64,000 nt of DNA from Haloarcula hispanica ATCC 33960 (GTDB lineage Archaea > Halobacteriota > Halobacteria > Halobacteriales > Haloarculaceae): positions 2,294,001 through 2,358,000 of the forward strand of contig NC_015948.1 in NCBI RefSeq assembly GCF_000223905.1, given 5' to 3'. The position numbers and the translations under genes are program-made. The notes beneath the pieces were generated by a model. That model saw only the letters and a list, made by a program, of their open reading frames with translations. It was not told where the DNA came from and ran no database searches. Below, one piece after another: positions 53,109 through 61,547 of the stretch; the stretch's first letter is position 1; each line of letters opens with the position of its first letter.

Positions 53109-53575
53109 AGGCCCTCGATAGCGCGGAGTTTCTGCTCGACGGGCGGCGGCGCGGCGCTCGGTCCGTCACGGACTCTATGGTCCGGAATCAACAGCGGCAC
53201 GGGGTTCGCGGCCAGTGCCTTCCGGACCTGCGCAAGGTCGTCCTCGTCGTCGTCGTCCAGATCCGGCGTCATCCGCGCGACCTGTGCAACGGTGGCGTCC
53301 TCGCCGTACGGAATCTCTTGGACCGCTTCAAGCACTGTGCGCTGGTCCGTCGGGACGGTGAGGCCGACGGTGACGTCCGCGAAGTCGTCCTCGACCCCCT
53401 GAAGATACTCGTCGATGCGGTCGAGCAGCGCGTGGTCCGCCCCGGCGTCGTCCTCGGGCTGGGACGGAAACGACAGCGAGATGATCCGGTCGCCGGCCTC
53501 ACCGAGCTGGACGTACCGGTCGAGATACGACGACTCGCGGGCGTAGATTCCTGCGTCCCCGGTCGGTGCTTCCAT
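53105..53575 (-). CDS. MGMT-like protein lacking the alkyl-acceptor cysteine
   Basis: 156 residues. The C-terminal half matches the DNA-binding domain of O6-alkylguanine-DNA alkyltransferases (IPYGEDATVAQVARM, ALAANPVPLLIPDHRV). Where active enzymes have P-C-H-R-V, this protein has P-D-H-R-V (Asp132). The usual Glu near the C-terminus is not evident. It therefore cannot accept alkyl groups in the normal way and resembles alkyltransferase-like proteins, though those usually have Trp at this site. An acidic loop (LDDDDEDD) replaces part of the recognition region. Its stop overlaps the CPBP stop in a shared CTAG. Confidence 0.85.
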   Translation of the reverse strand: MEAPTGDAGIYARESSYLDRYVQLGEAGDRIISLSFPSQPEDDAGADHALLDRIDEYLQGVEDDFADVTVGLTVPTDQRTVLEAVQEIPYGEDATVAQVARMTPDLDDDDEDDLAQVRKALAANPVPLLIPDHRVRDGPSAAPPPVEQKLRAIEGL

Positions 53576-53651
53576 ACTAGCGTCGTCGGCCGGTCGCCCC
53601 TTCAACATTCGGCCTTGGATTGATTGAAGAGACAGACTGGGAAGCGATTTC

Positions 53652-53809
53652 GAACAGCCAGAAAGCCCGTTGGACAATCCAGGCTGGGTGGGACTGAAAG
53701 GGGCGAGGCGCTGGGCTACTACGACTCGCTGCGCCCTTCGCTCACTGCGTTCGCTCCAGTGCTTGCGTCGCCTCGTACGCCCAGCGCCTCGGGGCTTTCA
53801 GGCTCTTTG
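53652..53809 (+). repeat. Hairpin repeat element, second locus (complete copy plus terminal fragment)
   Basis: A reverse-oriented terminal fragment GAACAGCCAGAAAGCCC (53652-53668) is followed by a complete plus-oriented element: GGGTGGGACTGAAAGGGG (53686-53703), perfect 13-bp arms CGAGGCGCTGGGC (53704-53716) and GCCCAGCGCCTCG (53779-53791), and a diverged end GGGGCTTTCAGGCTCTTT. The flanks match the 14-kb elements; the stem sequence is different. No gene lies in 53576-53838. Confidence 0.75.
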
Positions 53810-53838
53810 AGGAAACACAACGAAAACGAGATCCGCCG

Positions 53839-54840
53839 TCAGTCCTGAACGGAGAGCACGCTGGGGTAGTCAGAGATGAGCCCGTCGACGCCGGCCCGGA
53901 CCAGTTCACGGGCCTGATACCACGTACTGATCGTCCAGACGTTCAGATCACGGCCTTCGTCGGCAGCGACGTCGACGAGGTCGATATCGCTCAGATTGGA
54001 CTCGATGTAGCCGTCGTCGTTGAAGAAGGGCGTTCCCTGAACCATGTTCCGAGGGACGTGCATCGCGTCACAGTCGTAGCGGCGGGTAATTTCCAGCCCC
54101 GCCTCGATGTCATTCCAGAAGAGGCAAGCGATGGGAATCGAGTCGTCGTAGTCGCGGACGGTCGCGAGCGCGGCCTCGTAGAACGACGAGACGAGGATGT
54201 CGTTGTCGTACTCGCTGACGAGGTCGAGCGCGCGCTCGGTGTAGGGCCGCCACACCGCTCGCTGCGCCGACAGCGCCTGGTCCGGCAGCGACTCAGCGAA
54301 ACGGAGGTCCTGACTGCCGGGGTTCTTGAACTCCAGATTGACGGCGACGCTCGGCGGAATCGAGTCCATGACCGTTTCGAGCGTCGGGACCGTCTCCCCG
54401 GTGCCGAGAACAGTCGCACTGGTCACAGTATCGGTGTCGGTCTCGAAGACGAGCCCGTCAGCGTCGGTCAGACCGCGCTCGCCGCCGTCACGCTCGGCCA
54501 GCCCGTCGTCGTGAAAGGTGACGAGCGTGCCGTCGGCCGTTGGCACGACATCGACCTCGATCATGTCGGCGCGTCGGTGGGCCGTCTGGGCTCCCGGACC
54601 GCCGAACGAGGACGCCTCGACGGCCAGTTCCGTGTTCTCCGGGTAGACGCCGGCGAATCCGCGGTGAGCGATGAGCGTCGTGTCGTCAGTCATCGCTTTG
54701 CGCTCGCTGTCGTCGGTGTCACTGTTGGTTGTGTCAGTATCATCCGATTCCTGGGGCGTTGCGCTCCCCACGAGTCCCGCGCTCGCCAGCGTCGCCGCTG
54801 TCCCTCCGACGAACGTCCGTCGGCCGATGTACCGTGACAT
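53839..54840 (-). CDS. glpQ: Tat-exported glycerophosphodiester phosphodiesterase
   Basis: 333 residues. A twin-arginine signal (IGRRTFVGGTAATLASAGLV) has no lipobox Cys, so the enzyme is probably secreted. GDPD motifs are clear: IAHRGFAGVYPENT (catalytic His/Arg, metal Glu), MIEVDVVPTADG and TFHDDGLAERDGG (second catalytic His), plus late NLEFKN. It splits glycerophosphodiesters to glycerol-3-phosphate and an alcohol; in an archaeon it may scavenge bacterial lipid head groups (inference). A Glu/Asp/Thr-rich linker separates signal and domain. Confidence 0.92.
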   Translation of the reverse strand: MSRYIGRRTFVGGTAATLASAGLVGSATPQESDDTDTTNSDTDDSERKAMTDDTTLIAHRGFAGVYPENTELAVEASSFGGPGAQTAHRRADMIEVDVVPTADGTLVTFHDDGLAERDGGERGLTDADGLVFETDTDTVTSATVLGTGETVPTLETVMDSIPPSVAVNLEFKNPGSQDLRFAESLPDQALSAQRAVWRPYTERALDLVSEYDNDILVSSFYEAALATVRDYDDSIPIACLFWNDIEAGLEITRRYDCDAMHVPRNMVQGTPFFNDDGYIESNLSDIDLVDVAADEGRDLNVWTISTWYQARELVRAGVDGLISDYPSVLSVQD

Positions 54841-54957
54841 GCTAGGTACGGCTGCCGAGCGGTTGTGAAAGACCGTTTATATGAGGGATATATGCCTCTC
54901 AGTAGACGTGCCCCACAATGTCCAGACCTGTCGCCGTCTACGGCGGCGTGGTCACGC

Positions 54958-55965
54958 TTACGCGCTGTGCCGCTCGCGGGCCGCGGCCACGACCAGCGGG
55001 AGTGTAATCGTCGCGTCGGCATACACCGAGACATTCCGGGCGTCCTTTTCAAGCTTCCCCCACGAGCGGGCCTCGTCGAGCGTCGCGCCGGAGAGGCCGC
55101 CGGTGTTCGATGGGTCCATCGTCAACTGGACGGCGTAGTCGTAGGCATCGGGCGAGACCAGCATCGTCTGGAGGACGTAGTTCTTCGGGACGCCGCCGCC
55201 GACGACCATCGCTCCCGCGCTATCGGCTTCGTATGCGATGTCCGTGATCTGTGTCATGTCCGCCAGCGCGTCGACGGTGAACTCGCTGGTCTGGGAGTAC
55301 ATCCACGCCTGCAGCCCCAGCACGGAGTCCTGAAAGGCCGGGCAGTACACCGGCACGTCGTTCTCGTAGGCCGCCGCCAGCACGCCAGCGTCCTCGGGCA
55401 CGTCCTCGCGCTCGTTGACCTCGCTGTTGGCTCGGCCCAGTTCCTCCGTCATGCGCTGGATCGAGACCGCGCCCTCGTCTTCCAGCGTCGAGAACACTTC
55501 GTCCCGGAGGTGGTTCTCGAACAGGGCGAAATGCTCCTGGGGGAGGTAGACGTTGTAGATCCGGTCGACGCCCTCGTCACGGAGCGTCTCGTCGTGTTCG
55601 CGCTCCGTTTGCCCCTCGGGTGTCACCTCGCCGTGGTGGTGCTTGCCGCCGATGGCCTCGATGCTGTCGTGGGTGCAGTTCGCGCCCGTCGTCACGAGTA
55701 CGTCGATGTGGCCGTCGCGGATGAGTTCGCTGACGATGGCCCGCATCCCGGTCGGGACCATCGCGCCGGCCAGCCCGAAGAAGGTCGTCACGTCGTCGTC
55801 GAGCATCTCGCTGTAGATGTCGACGGCCTCGTGGATGTCGTTCGCGCCGATGCCGGCCTCGCCGTAGCTGTCAGCCAGTTCGCCGACCGTCATTCCGGCC
55901 CGGGCTTCCGCGTGCCCGATCGGATCGTGATGGAACGTCTCCCGCTCGTCGGTGTGGTCGCTCAT
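54958..55965 (-). CDS. dys: Deoxyhypusine synthase
   Basis: 335 residues. Conserved parts include the NAD-binding VTTGANCTHDSIEAIG-like segment and the active-site Lys region LDEARSWGKLEK near the C-terminus. It transfers an aminobutyl group, or agmatine-derived group, to a lysine of IF5A. The target gene (eif5a) and an agmatinase-like gene are 6.5-7.5 kb away in this window. Divergent from azlC, with a 24-bp tandem repeat between them. Confidence 0.95.
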   Translation of the reverse strand: MSDHTDERETFHHDPIGHAEARAGMTVGELADSYGEAGIGANDIHEAVDIYSEMLDDDVTTFFGLAGAMVPTGMRAIVSELIRDGHIDVLVTTGANCTHDSIEAIGGKHHHGEVTPEGQTEREHDETLRDEGVDRIYNVYLPQEHFALFENHLRDEVFSTLEDEGAVSIQRMTEELGRANSEVNEREDVPEDAGVLAAAYENDVPVYCPAFQDSVLGLQAWMYSQTSEFTVDALADMTQITDIAYEADSAGAMVVGGGVPKNYVLQTMLVSPDAYDYAVQLTMDPSNTGGLSGATLDEARSWGKLEKDARNVSVYADATITLPLVVAAARERHSA

Positions 55966-56030
55966 TACAATGCAGTCGAATGGCGTCGGGTTTCAACGTC
56001 GTGGTTCGCCGTGACGGGTAGAGGCCGTTG

Positions 56031-56090
56031 TCGACGTGCCGTCACACACCGCGGACGGCCCATGCATCGACGTGCCGTCACACACCGCGG
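56031..56090. repeat. Two perfect 24-bp direct repeats between dys and azlC
   Basis: The 24-nt sequence beginning TCGACGTGCCGTCACACACC occurs at 56031-56054 and again at 56067-56090, identical over all 24 bases, with a 36-bp period. The spacer is GACGGCCCATGCA-like (12 nt). It lies in the divergent promoter region of dys and azlC. Confidence 0.8.
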
Positions 56091-56133
56091 CTGAAACGGA
56101 GGGCTTAGACGCCCCTGCGTTGGATTGGGAGCT

Positions 56134-56826
56134 ATGGATACTGCTGCGTTCAGGCGCGGCGTTCGGGATGTTGCGCCGCTGTTGCTAGGAATTATTCCGT
56201 TTGGCCTCGTTGCCGGCATCGCGACCGTCAACGCCGGACTGGGGCTGCCGACCGCAGTCGGGCTGTCGGTGGTCGTCTTCGCCGGCGCATCACAGCTCGC
56301 GGCGCTGGAACTGCTGGGACAGAACGCTCCGCTGACGGTCGTTGTCGCGACAGCCGTCGTCATCAACCTCCGGCTTCTGATGTACTCGGCGTCGATTGCC
56401 CCGTACTTTCGGGACTTCACTGGTCGGTGGAAGGCGGTGCTCGCCTACGTGTTGACCGACCAGGCGTACGCGCTGTCGGTCGCCAGCTACCGGTCGGACC
56501 GTGAGACGGACCGGAAGTGGTACTACCTCGGCGTCGCCGTGACGCTCTGGGCGGTGTGGCAGGTCACGACTATCGCGGGGGCGCTACTCGGGACCGGCGT
56601 CCCGGACGCCTGGGGTCTCGAATTCGCTATCCCGCTGGTCTTCCTCGCGATTCTGGTCCCTGCAATCGAGGACGCAGCGACCGGCATCGCCGCTGTCGTC
56701 GGTGGAACCGTCGCCGTCGTCGGCGCTGGCCTCCCGCTCAATCTCGGACTGCTCGTCGCGGCCGGGGTTGGCATCACGGCTGGCGTTCTCACGGAATCCG
56801 CCACGGGAGGGACCGATGGCGACTAA
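56134..56826 (+). CDS. azlC: AzlC-family branched-chain amino-acid exporter, large subunit
   Basis: 230 residues starting MDTAAFRRGVRDVAPLLLGI. The AzlC signature FGLVAGIATVNAGLG and GASQLAALELLGQNAP is present, with about six membrane helices. AzlC and AzlD form a two-component exporter. The stop overlaps the azlD start by 11 nt, so the two are translationally coupled. Confidence 0.92.
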   Translation: MDTAAFRRGVRDVAPLLLGIIPFGLVAGIATVNAGLGLPTAVGLSVVVFAGASQLAALELLGQNAPLTVVVATAVVINLRLLMYSASIAPYFRDFTGRWKAVLAYVLTDQAYALSVASYRSDRETDRKWYYLGVAVTLWAVWQVTTIAGALLGTGVPDAWGLEFAIPLVFLAILVPAIEDAATGIAAVVGGTVAVVGAGLPLNLGLLVAAGVGITAGVLTESATGGTDGD

Positions 56827-57145
56827 TTACGGCCCGGTTGAGATAGCCGGTGTCGTCGCTGTCATCGGCGTGTTGACCTACGCCTGTCGCCTCTCGTTCA
56901 TCGCGCTGTTCGGTCGGCTGGACGAAATTCCGCCGGTCGTCGAGCGGGTGTTGCGGTTCGTCCCCGCCGCCGTCCTCGCCGCGCTTGTTCTCCCCTCGTT
57001 CGTGACACTCGACGCCGGTAGTTTCGCCGCGGACAAGTTCGTCGCCGGAGCGCTCGCGGCAGGCGTCGCCTGGCGGACCGAGGACGTGTTCGCGACAATG
57101 GTGACCGGGATGGGCGTCCTCTGGGCCATCAGGTTCCTGCTGTAG
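56816..57145 (+). CDS. azlD: AzlD-family exporter, small subunit
   Basis: 109 residues starting MATNYGPVEIAG, with four hydrophobic segments and the AzlD-type LTYACRLSFIALFGRLDEIP and RFVPAAVLAALVLPS motifs. It overlaps azlC by 11 nt. Its stop is adjacent to the stop of the convergent SprT-like gene. Confidence 0.92.
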   Translation: MATNYGPVEIAGVVAVIGVLTYACRLSFIALFGRLDEIPPVVERVLRFVPAAVLAALVLPSFVTLDAGSFAADKFVAGALAAGVAWRTEDVFATMVTGMGVLWAIRFLL

Positions 57146-57709
57146 TCAGCTCAGTTCCAGCGAGGCCCCACAGCAGTCAGACCGGTACTGCTCGCGTCGC
57201 TCGACGAGCTTGCAGTCCTGATAGCGGCGGGCGACGAGGTCCCCACACGCCCCGCAGGTGAGGACGTGCTTGGGATCGGAGAAGGCCGGACAGTGGACGT
57301 CGGTGTCGAGCTGGTCGGCCCGTTCTTGAAACGCCCGGCCGTGGTCGGTCGTCCCGTCGCGCTGATATTGCTCGACGTGAATGAGTTCGTGGCGCAGTGT
57401 TGCCTCCCAGGCGTCCCGCTCGAAGGCCGAAAAGGCGTCCCAGGTCAGCGACACCGTACATCGAAGCGGGCGGCCGTCGCTCCCGTCGACGCTGTCCCAG
57501 TCGTACCGCTCGCCGACGGTGGCGTCGTCCAGTTTCGACCGCTTGACTGCGGCGGCCCGACGCTTGGCTCGGTGGGACACTGCCCAGTCGACGAGGTCGA
57601 ACCGAACCGAGACGCCCTGCTCGCGGCGGACCCCGCGACAGTACTGTTGCGACCAAGCGATGAGGTCCGCATCCGAGCTAACGCCCTCGAACGAAACGAC
57701 ATCTGCCAT
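57146..57709 (-). CDS. SprT-like zinc metalloprotease
   Basis: 187 residues. The metal motif H107-E108-x-x-H111 (RHELIHVEQY) and DHG (His123) are the SprT/Spartan arrangement, and a C-terminal zinc ribbon follows (CGACGDLVARRY and CCGASLEL). Spartan-type proteases remove DNA-protein crosslinks, and archaeal members are uncharacterised. A TTTCGA-rich region does not give a clear promoter; the Nif3 gene ends 4 nt upstream, so the two probably form an operon. Confidence 0.88.
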   Translation of the reverse strand: MADVVSFEGVSSDADLIAWSQQYCRGVRREQGVSVRFDLVDWAVSHRAKRRAAAVKRSKLDDATVGERYDWDSVDGSDGRPLRCTVSLTWDAFSAFERDAWEATLRHELIHVEQYQRDGTTDHGRAFQERADQLDTDVHCPAFSDPKHVLTCGACGDLVARRYQDCKLVERREQYRSDCCGASLELS

Positions 57710-57713
57710 CGCC

Positions 57714-58481
57714 TTAGAGGCCGGTCGGGCAGTCGATGTAGGTCGTCTCCAGCCCCCAGTCCTCGACGACGGTCTGGAGCGACTGAACGCCGAACGTCTC
57801 CGTCGCGTAGTGGCCGGCGAGAATGACGTGGAGTCCCTGCTCGCGCGCCTCGTGGAAGGCCTGCTGTTTCCCCTCGCCGGTGATGAGCACGTCGGCGTCC
57901 GTCTCGACCGCCTCTTGCAGCCAGTCGACGCCGCTGCCAGTGACGATGGCGACGTCCTCGACAGTCGACGGGCCGAAATCAAGCACTTGAATTGGCTGTC
58001 CGCCAGTATCCAGATTTCCTTCGAGGGTTTCGGCGAGTTCGGAGACCGTCTGTGGTTCTTGGAGGGAGCCACGCTGGCCGATGTGCTCGCCGCCCATCGA
58101 TCCGAACGGCGCACGGTTGTCGAGGTCCAGCAGGTCCGCGACGCCGGCGGCGTTGCCAAGCGATTGATGGCCGTCTAGCGGGAGATGCGCGACGTACAGC
58201 GCGAGGTCGTTGTCGATCAGCGGTGCGACCCGGCGGTAGTTGGTTTCCGTCACGCGCTCCATCCCGCCCCAGACGATACCGTGGTGGGTCACGAGCAGGT
58301 CAGCGCCCGCGTCGGCGGCGCGGTCGATGGTCTCGACGGCCGCATCTACTGCGAAAGCGACGTGCTCGACCGGCTGGCTCGCCGGCCCGACCTGCAGACC
58401 GTTCGGACTGGCGTCGATGTCGGCGTAGGCCTCGATGTCGAGTCTGTCGTCGAGACGCGTCGCGATGTCGCCTGCGTTCAT
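57714..58481 (-). CDS. Nif3-like dinuclear-metal protein
   Basis: 255 residues. Metal-binding motifs are the double His in LLVTHHGIVWGG, the Asp/His pair in VAHLPLDGH, and H-Y-A-T-E (ILAGHYATETFGV) near the C-terminus, typical of the NIF3 hexameric toroid. Function is uncertain; bacterial members are linked to GTP cyclohydrolase-like or nucleotide hydrolysis. Its stop is 4 nt from the SprT-like start. Confidence 0.92.
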   Translation of the reverse strand: MNAGDIATRLDDRLDIEAYADIDASPNGLQVGPASQPVEHVAFAVDAAVETIDRAADAGADLLVTHHGIVWGGMERVTETNYRRVAPLIDNDLALYVAHLPLDGHQSLGNAAGVADLLDLDNRAPFGSMGGEHIGQRGSLQEPQTVSELAETLEGNLDTGGQPIQVLDFGPSTVEDVAIVTGSGVDWLQEAVETDADVLITGEGKQQAFHEAREQGLHVILAGHYATETFGVQSLQTVVEDWGLETTYIDCPTGL

Positions 58482-58532
58482 GGCGCGGACTTCGAGATGA
58501 CCGGTGGTATGTTTTTCTCTACCGGCGACGGG

Positions 58533-59276
58533 CTACCCATCCGATTCGACCAGCTGGCCGTTTTCCTGACCGATGAGGTCCCGGTCCACCGCGGCGTCGA
58601 TGATGGCGTCGAACTGCTCCCCGTCGATGTCGTAGGCGTTGACCGCGACCTCGCGTATCTCCGCACGGTCGACGGGCATCTCGCGGTTCTGGAGGAGGCG
58701 CATCACCTTGTTGTACTCCAGTTTCGTCAGCGAGGGGCCGTCAGCGCTGTCGTCGCTGTCCGTACCGCGTTCGGTGTCCTCGCTCCCAGTGTTCGCCGCC
58801 GAGTCATTCGACTCGGTCGGTTCCGCCGCTTGTCCGTCCGTGGTGTCCGATGCCGCCGGGTTCGTCGCATCTGGCTTCGCAGTCGCCTCCGTCGTCGCCG
58901 CTGACTGCGCCGACCGTTCCTGTCCCGCCGCGCTCGCGCCGTCGTCGCCCAGCAGCGAGCCGTCATCGGCCGGCTCGACCACGCTGTCGGTGGTCGCCTG
59001 TGCGTCGCCTGCCGTCGTTCCAGAATCATCCAGTAGCCCCGGCGGCTCCGTGGTCCCGGCGTCGCCAGTCGTTTCCGCTGTCTCGCGGGCGTCCGCCTTC
59101 GCCGCCTCGACGGCCGGTTCGACGATGGTTGCGAGCTTCTCTCGGCAAGTCGAGCAGAGAACGACCGTCCCCTGCTTTTCGGCTTCCGGGTCCAGCGATT
59201 TCGGGATAATCGGATATTCGGAGAGCGAGACGTCGAGCGCGCCGCCACAGAAGTAACACGACGATAGCTGGTCCAT
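58533..59276 (-). CDS. Haloarchaeal zinc-finger protein with disordered acidic linker
   Basis: 247 residues. The N-terminus has a two-pair zinc site (CYFCGG and CSTCREKL), residues about 65-180 are a low-complexity Ala/Asp/Thr/Ser linker, and the C-terminal 70 residues are a compact domain (LTKLEYNKVMRLLQNREMPV, then AAVDRDLIGQENGQL) that looks winged-helix-like. The design suggests a nucleic-acid-binding or adaptor role; that is inference. The family is known only in haloarchaea, to my recollection. Confidence 0.8.
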   Translation of the reverse strand: MDQLSSCYFCGGALDVSLSEYPIIPKSLDPEAEKQGTVVLCSTCREKLATIVEPAVEAAKADARETAETTGDAGTTEPPGLLDDSGTTAGDAQATTDSVVEPADDGSLLGDDGASAAGQERSAQSAATTEATAKPDATNPAASDTTDGQAAEPTESNDSAANTGSEDTERGTDSDDSADGPSLTKLEYNKVMRLLQNREMPVDRAEIREVAVNAYDIDGEQFDAIIDAAVDRDLIGQENGQLVESDG

Positions 59277-59409
59277 GCTCTCAACCGAGATGGCCTGTTT
59301 ACTAAAAGACTACTTGCTGTGTCGGATGCCGAGCAAGTGGTGACGGCCACGGCGGTCCGAACAGCACTGACGCTGAGCGATTGTTTGCGGTGTATTATAA
59401 CGAAAACGC

Positions 59410-60381
59410 TCAGTTATCGAAGAATCCTCGGACCAGTCCAGCGACTTCATCACCTGGTTCCAGCCACGGCGTATGACCGTGTCCCGGGAGTTCGTGGAAC
59501 TCGGCGTCGGGCATCTTCTCGGCGACGGGGCGACCGACGTCAGGCGGATAGAAGGCGTCCTCCGTCCCCCAGACGAACTGCGTCGGGCAGTCGATTCCAA
59601 CGATTTCGTCCCTGATGTCGAACAACGGGTGGACACGGCCGTACGAGCCCTGTGCGGTCGCTAGCGACCGCTGGCTTTCCGGCCGGCCGGGCAGATCCTG
59701 GCCGGCGGCGAGCAGTTCGTAGAACACGTCCGGTATCGCTGCGGCGTCAACGACGTTGACCCGCTGCATCGACTGCCTCGCGTTCTCGACTGGGTCACCA
59801 CGGCTGAGCAGCCACAGCAACACCCGGTTGAGGCCACGAACCGTCAGCAGGCGAAACAGGAGCGGGAGGTCTCGCGAGACGCCGCCCGGCGCGCCGACCA
59901 GTTGCAGTCGGTCCACACGGTCGTGGTCGATTGCGAGCAGAAGCGACTGCAGGCCGCCGTGAGAGTTCCCGGCGACGTGGGGACGGTCGATAGCGAGGTC
60001 GTCGAGCAGTTCCAGCAAGTATGCGACCAGAAACGAACGGAGGTCCCGGTCCCGGTAGCTCGGCGCGGCTGAGAGGCCGAGGCCGGGCCGGTCGGGAGCG
60101 TACACGCGGTACTCGTCGGTGAGCGCCGGGACCAGCGGGAGCCACGTCGCTGCTGGCGTTCCGACACCGTGGAGCAGAAGTAGGGGGTCGCCGTCCTGAT
60201 TCCCACCGACCAGATAGTGAACGCGACCCGCGGCGTCCGTCTCGGTCACTCTGGACTCGACGGAATGGTCGTAGTGGTCCACAAGACGGGCCTGTGCGTC
60301 CGCGTATCGGCGCTCGGCCGGATGGGACCAGTCGTCTGGCGACAGCGCGCAGTCCTCGGAAACTGTGGTACTGCCACTCAT
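59410..60381 (-). CDS. Alpha/beta hydrolase
   Basis: 323 residues from MSGSTTVSEDC; upstream ATGs at 60408 and 60459 are possible. Triad residues: Ser in VAGNSHGGLQS, Asp in the late strand VWGTEDAFYPPD and His in ELPGHGHTPWLEP. The oxyanion loop is LLLHGVGTPAATW. It resembles epoxide hydrolase/haloperoxidase-like esterases; substrate unknown. Divergent from the amidohydrolase gene. Confidence 0.88.
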   Translation of the reverse strand: MSGSTTVSEDCALSPDDWSHPAERRYADAQARLVDHYDHSVESRVTETDAAGRVHYLVGGNQDGDPLLLLHGVGTPAATWLPLVPALTDEYRVYAPDRPGLGLSAAPSYRDRDLRSFLVAYLLELLDDLAIDRPHVAGNSHGGLQSLLLAIDHDRVDRLQLVGAPGGVSRDLPLLFRLLTVRGLNRVLLWLLSRGDPVENARQSMQRVNVVDAAAIPDVFYELLAAGQDLPGRPESQRSLATAQGSYGRVHPLFDIRDEIVGIDCPTQFVWGTEDAFYPPDVGRPVAEKMPDAEFHELPGHGHTPWLEPGDEVAGLVRGFFDN

Positions 60382-60485
60382 ACTCGAACTGTCCGGCGCC
60401 GTCCGCATCAGTCTACCGCGGCCAGTGCTACATGGCAAGATTGCGCCTCCATGAGACACATATAGCTCCGCTTCCTCGCACCCAC

Positions 60486-61511
60486 ATGGAGGCTATCGAA
60501 GGAACCGTCCTTGCCGGGCGGTCGTTCGAGCCGGTCCACGGCAGCGTTGTCGTCGAGGACGGCTACATAACGGCCATCGAGGAGACGTCCGAGCGCGAGA
60601 GCGACCACGACCGCATTGTCTTGCCGGCGTTCGTGAACGCCCACACGCACGTCGGCGACTCAGTCGCCAAGGAGGCCGCTGTCGGTCTTGGCTTGGAGGA
60701 GGCAGTGGTGCCACCGGACAGCCTGAAACACCAGCAGATCGCAGCGGCCGACGACGAGACGCTGATTGCCGCGATGCACCGCACACTTCGATTCATGCAG
60801 CGAACCGGCACCGCGGCGTTTCTCGACTTCCGGGAGTTCGGCGTCGACGGGGCACGGGCACTACGCGAGGCCGCCGAGGGACTCGATATCGAGGCCTTCA
60901 TCTTCGGGAGCGATGACACTGCGGTGCTGGACGTGGCCGACGGGTTCGGTGCCAGCGGCGCGAACGACGACGATTTCACCGCCCGGCGGACCGCCACCGA
61001 GGAGCGCGGGGCCCCGTTCGCTATCCACGCCGGCGAACCGGACGCCACTGACATACACCCGGCGCTGGATCTGGAGCCGGAGTTGCTGGTCCACATGGTC
61101 CATGCCGAAGCAGAACACCTCGAACGGGTGGCCGATCAGGACGTCCCTATCGCGGTCTGTCCCCGTGCGAACCGCGTCCTTGAGGTCGGCCGACCGCCGA
61201 TTGAGACGCTTCTGGAGTACACTGACGTGGCACTCGGGACTGATAATGTGATGCTCAATGCACCATCCATGTTCCGTGAGATGGAGTACACCGCGAAGAC
61301 GTTTGACCTCCCCTCGCGGACGGTGCTTCGGATGGCCACGACCGCTGGGGCCGAAGCGGTCGGCCTCGACTGCGGTGTCATCGAACCCGGCCGCCGGGCC
61401 GCACTGCTGGTCCTCGACGGCGACTCAGACAACCTCTCGGCTGTCGCCGACCCAGTCGACGCGGTTGTCCGGCGAGCGTCGCCGATGGACATCCACCGAG
61501 TTGTCTGCTGA
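60486..61511 (+). CDS. Amidohydrolase-family protein (cytosine/SAH deaminase-like)
   Basis: 341 residues. Metal ligands are seen in VNAHTHVGDS (H-x-H), IHAGE (His), MVHAEAEH (His) and LGTDN (Asp), the subgroup of TRZ/ATZ-type deaminases. Substrate is not readable; a guanine-, SAH- or cytosine-like base is possible. ATG 60486 is chosen because CACATATAGCTCC (60454-60466) places a TATA box about 26 nt upstream. Confidence 0.9.
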   Translation: MEAIEGTVLAGRSFEPVHGSVVVEDGYITAIEETSERESDHDRIVLPAFVNAHTHVGDSVAKEAAVGLGLEEAVVPPDSLKHQQIAAADDETLIAAMHRTLRFMQRTGTAAFLDFREFGVDGARALREAAEGLDIEAFIFGSDDTAVLDVADGFGASGANDDDFTARRTATEERGAPFAIHAGEPDATDIHPALDLEPELLVHMVHAEAEHLERVADQDVPIAVCPRANRVLEVGRPPIETLLEYTDVALGTDNVMLNAPSMFREMEYTAKTFDLPSRTVLRMATTAGAEAVGLDCGVIEPGRRAALLVLDGDSDNLSAVADPVDAVVRRASPMDIHRVVC

Positions 61512-61547
61512 AGCCGACGGCGAGAATATTCCCCGATACATCTCGGA

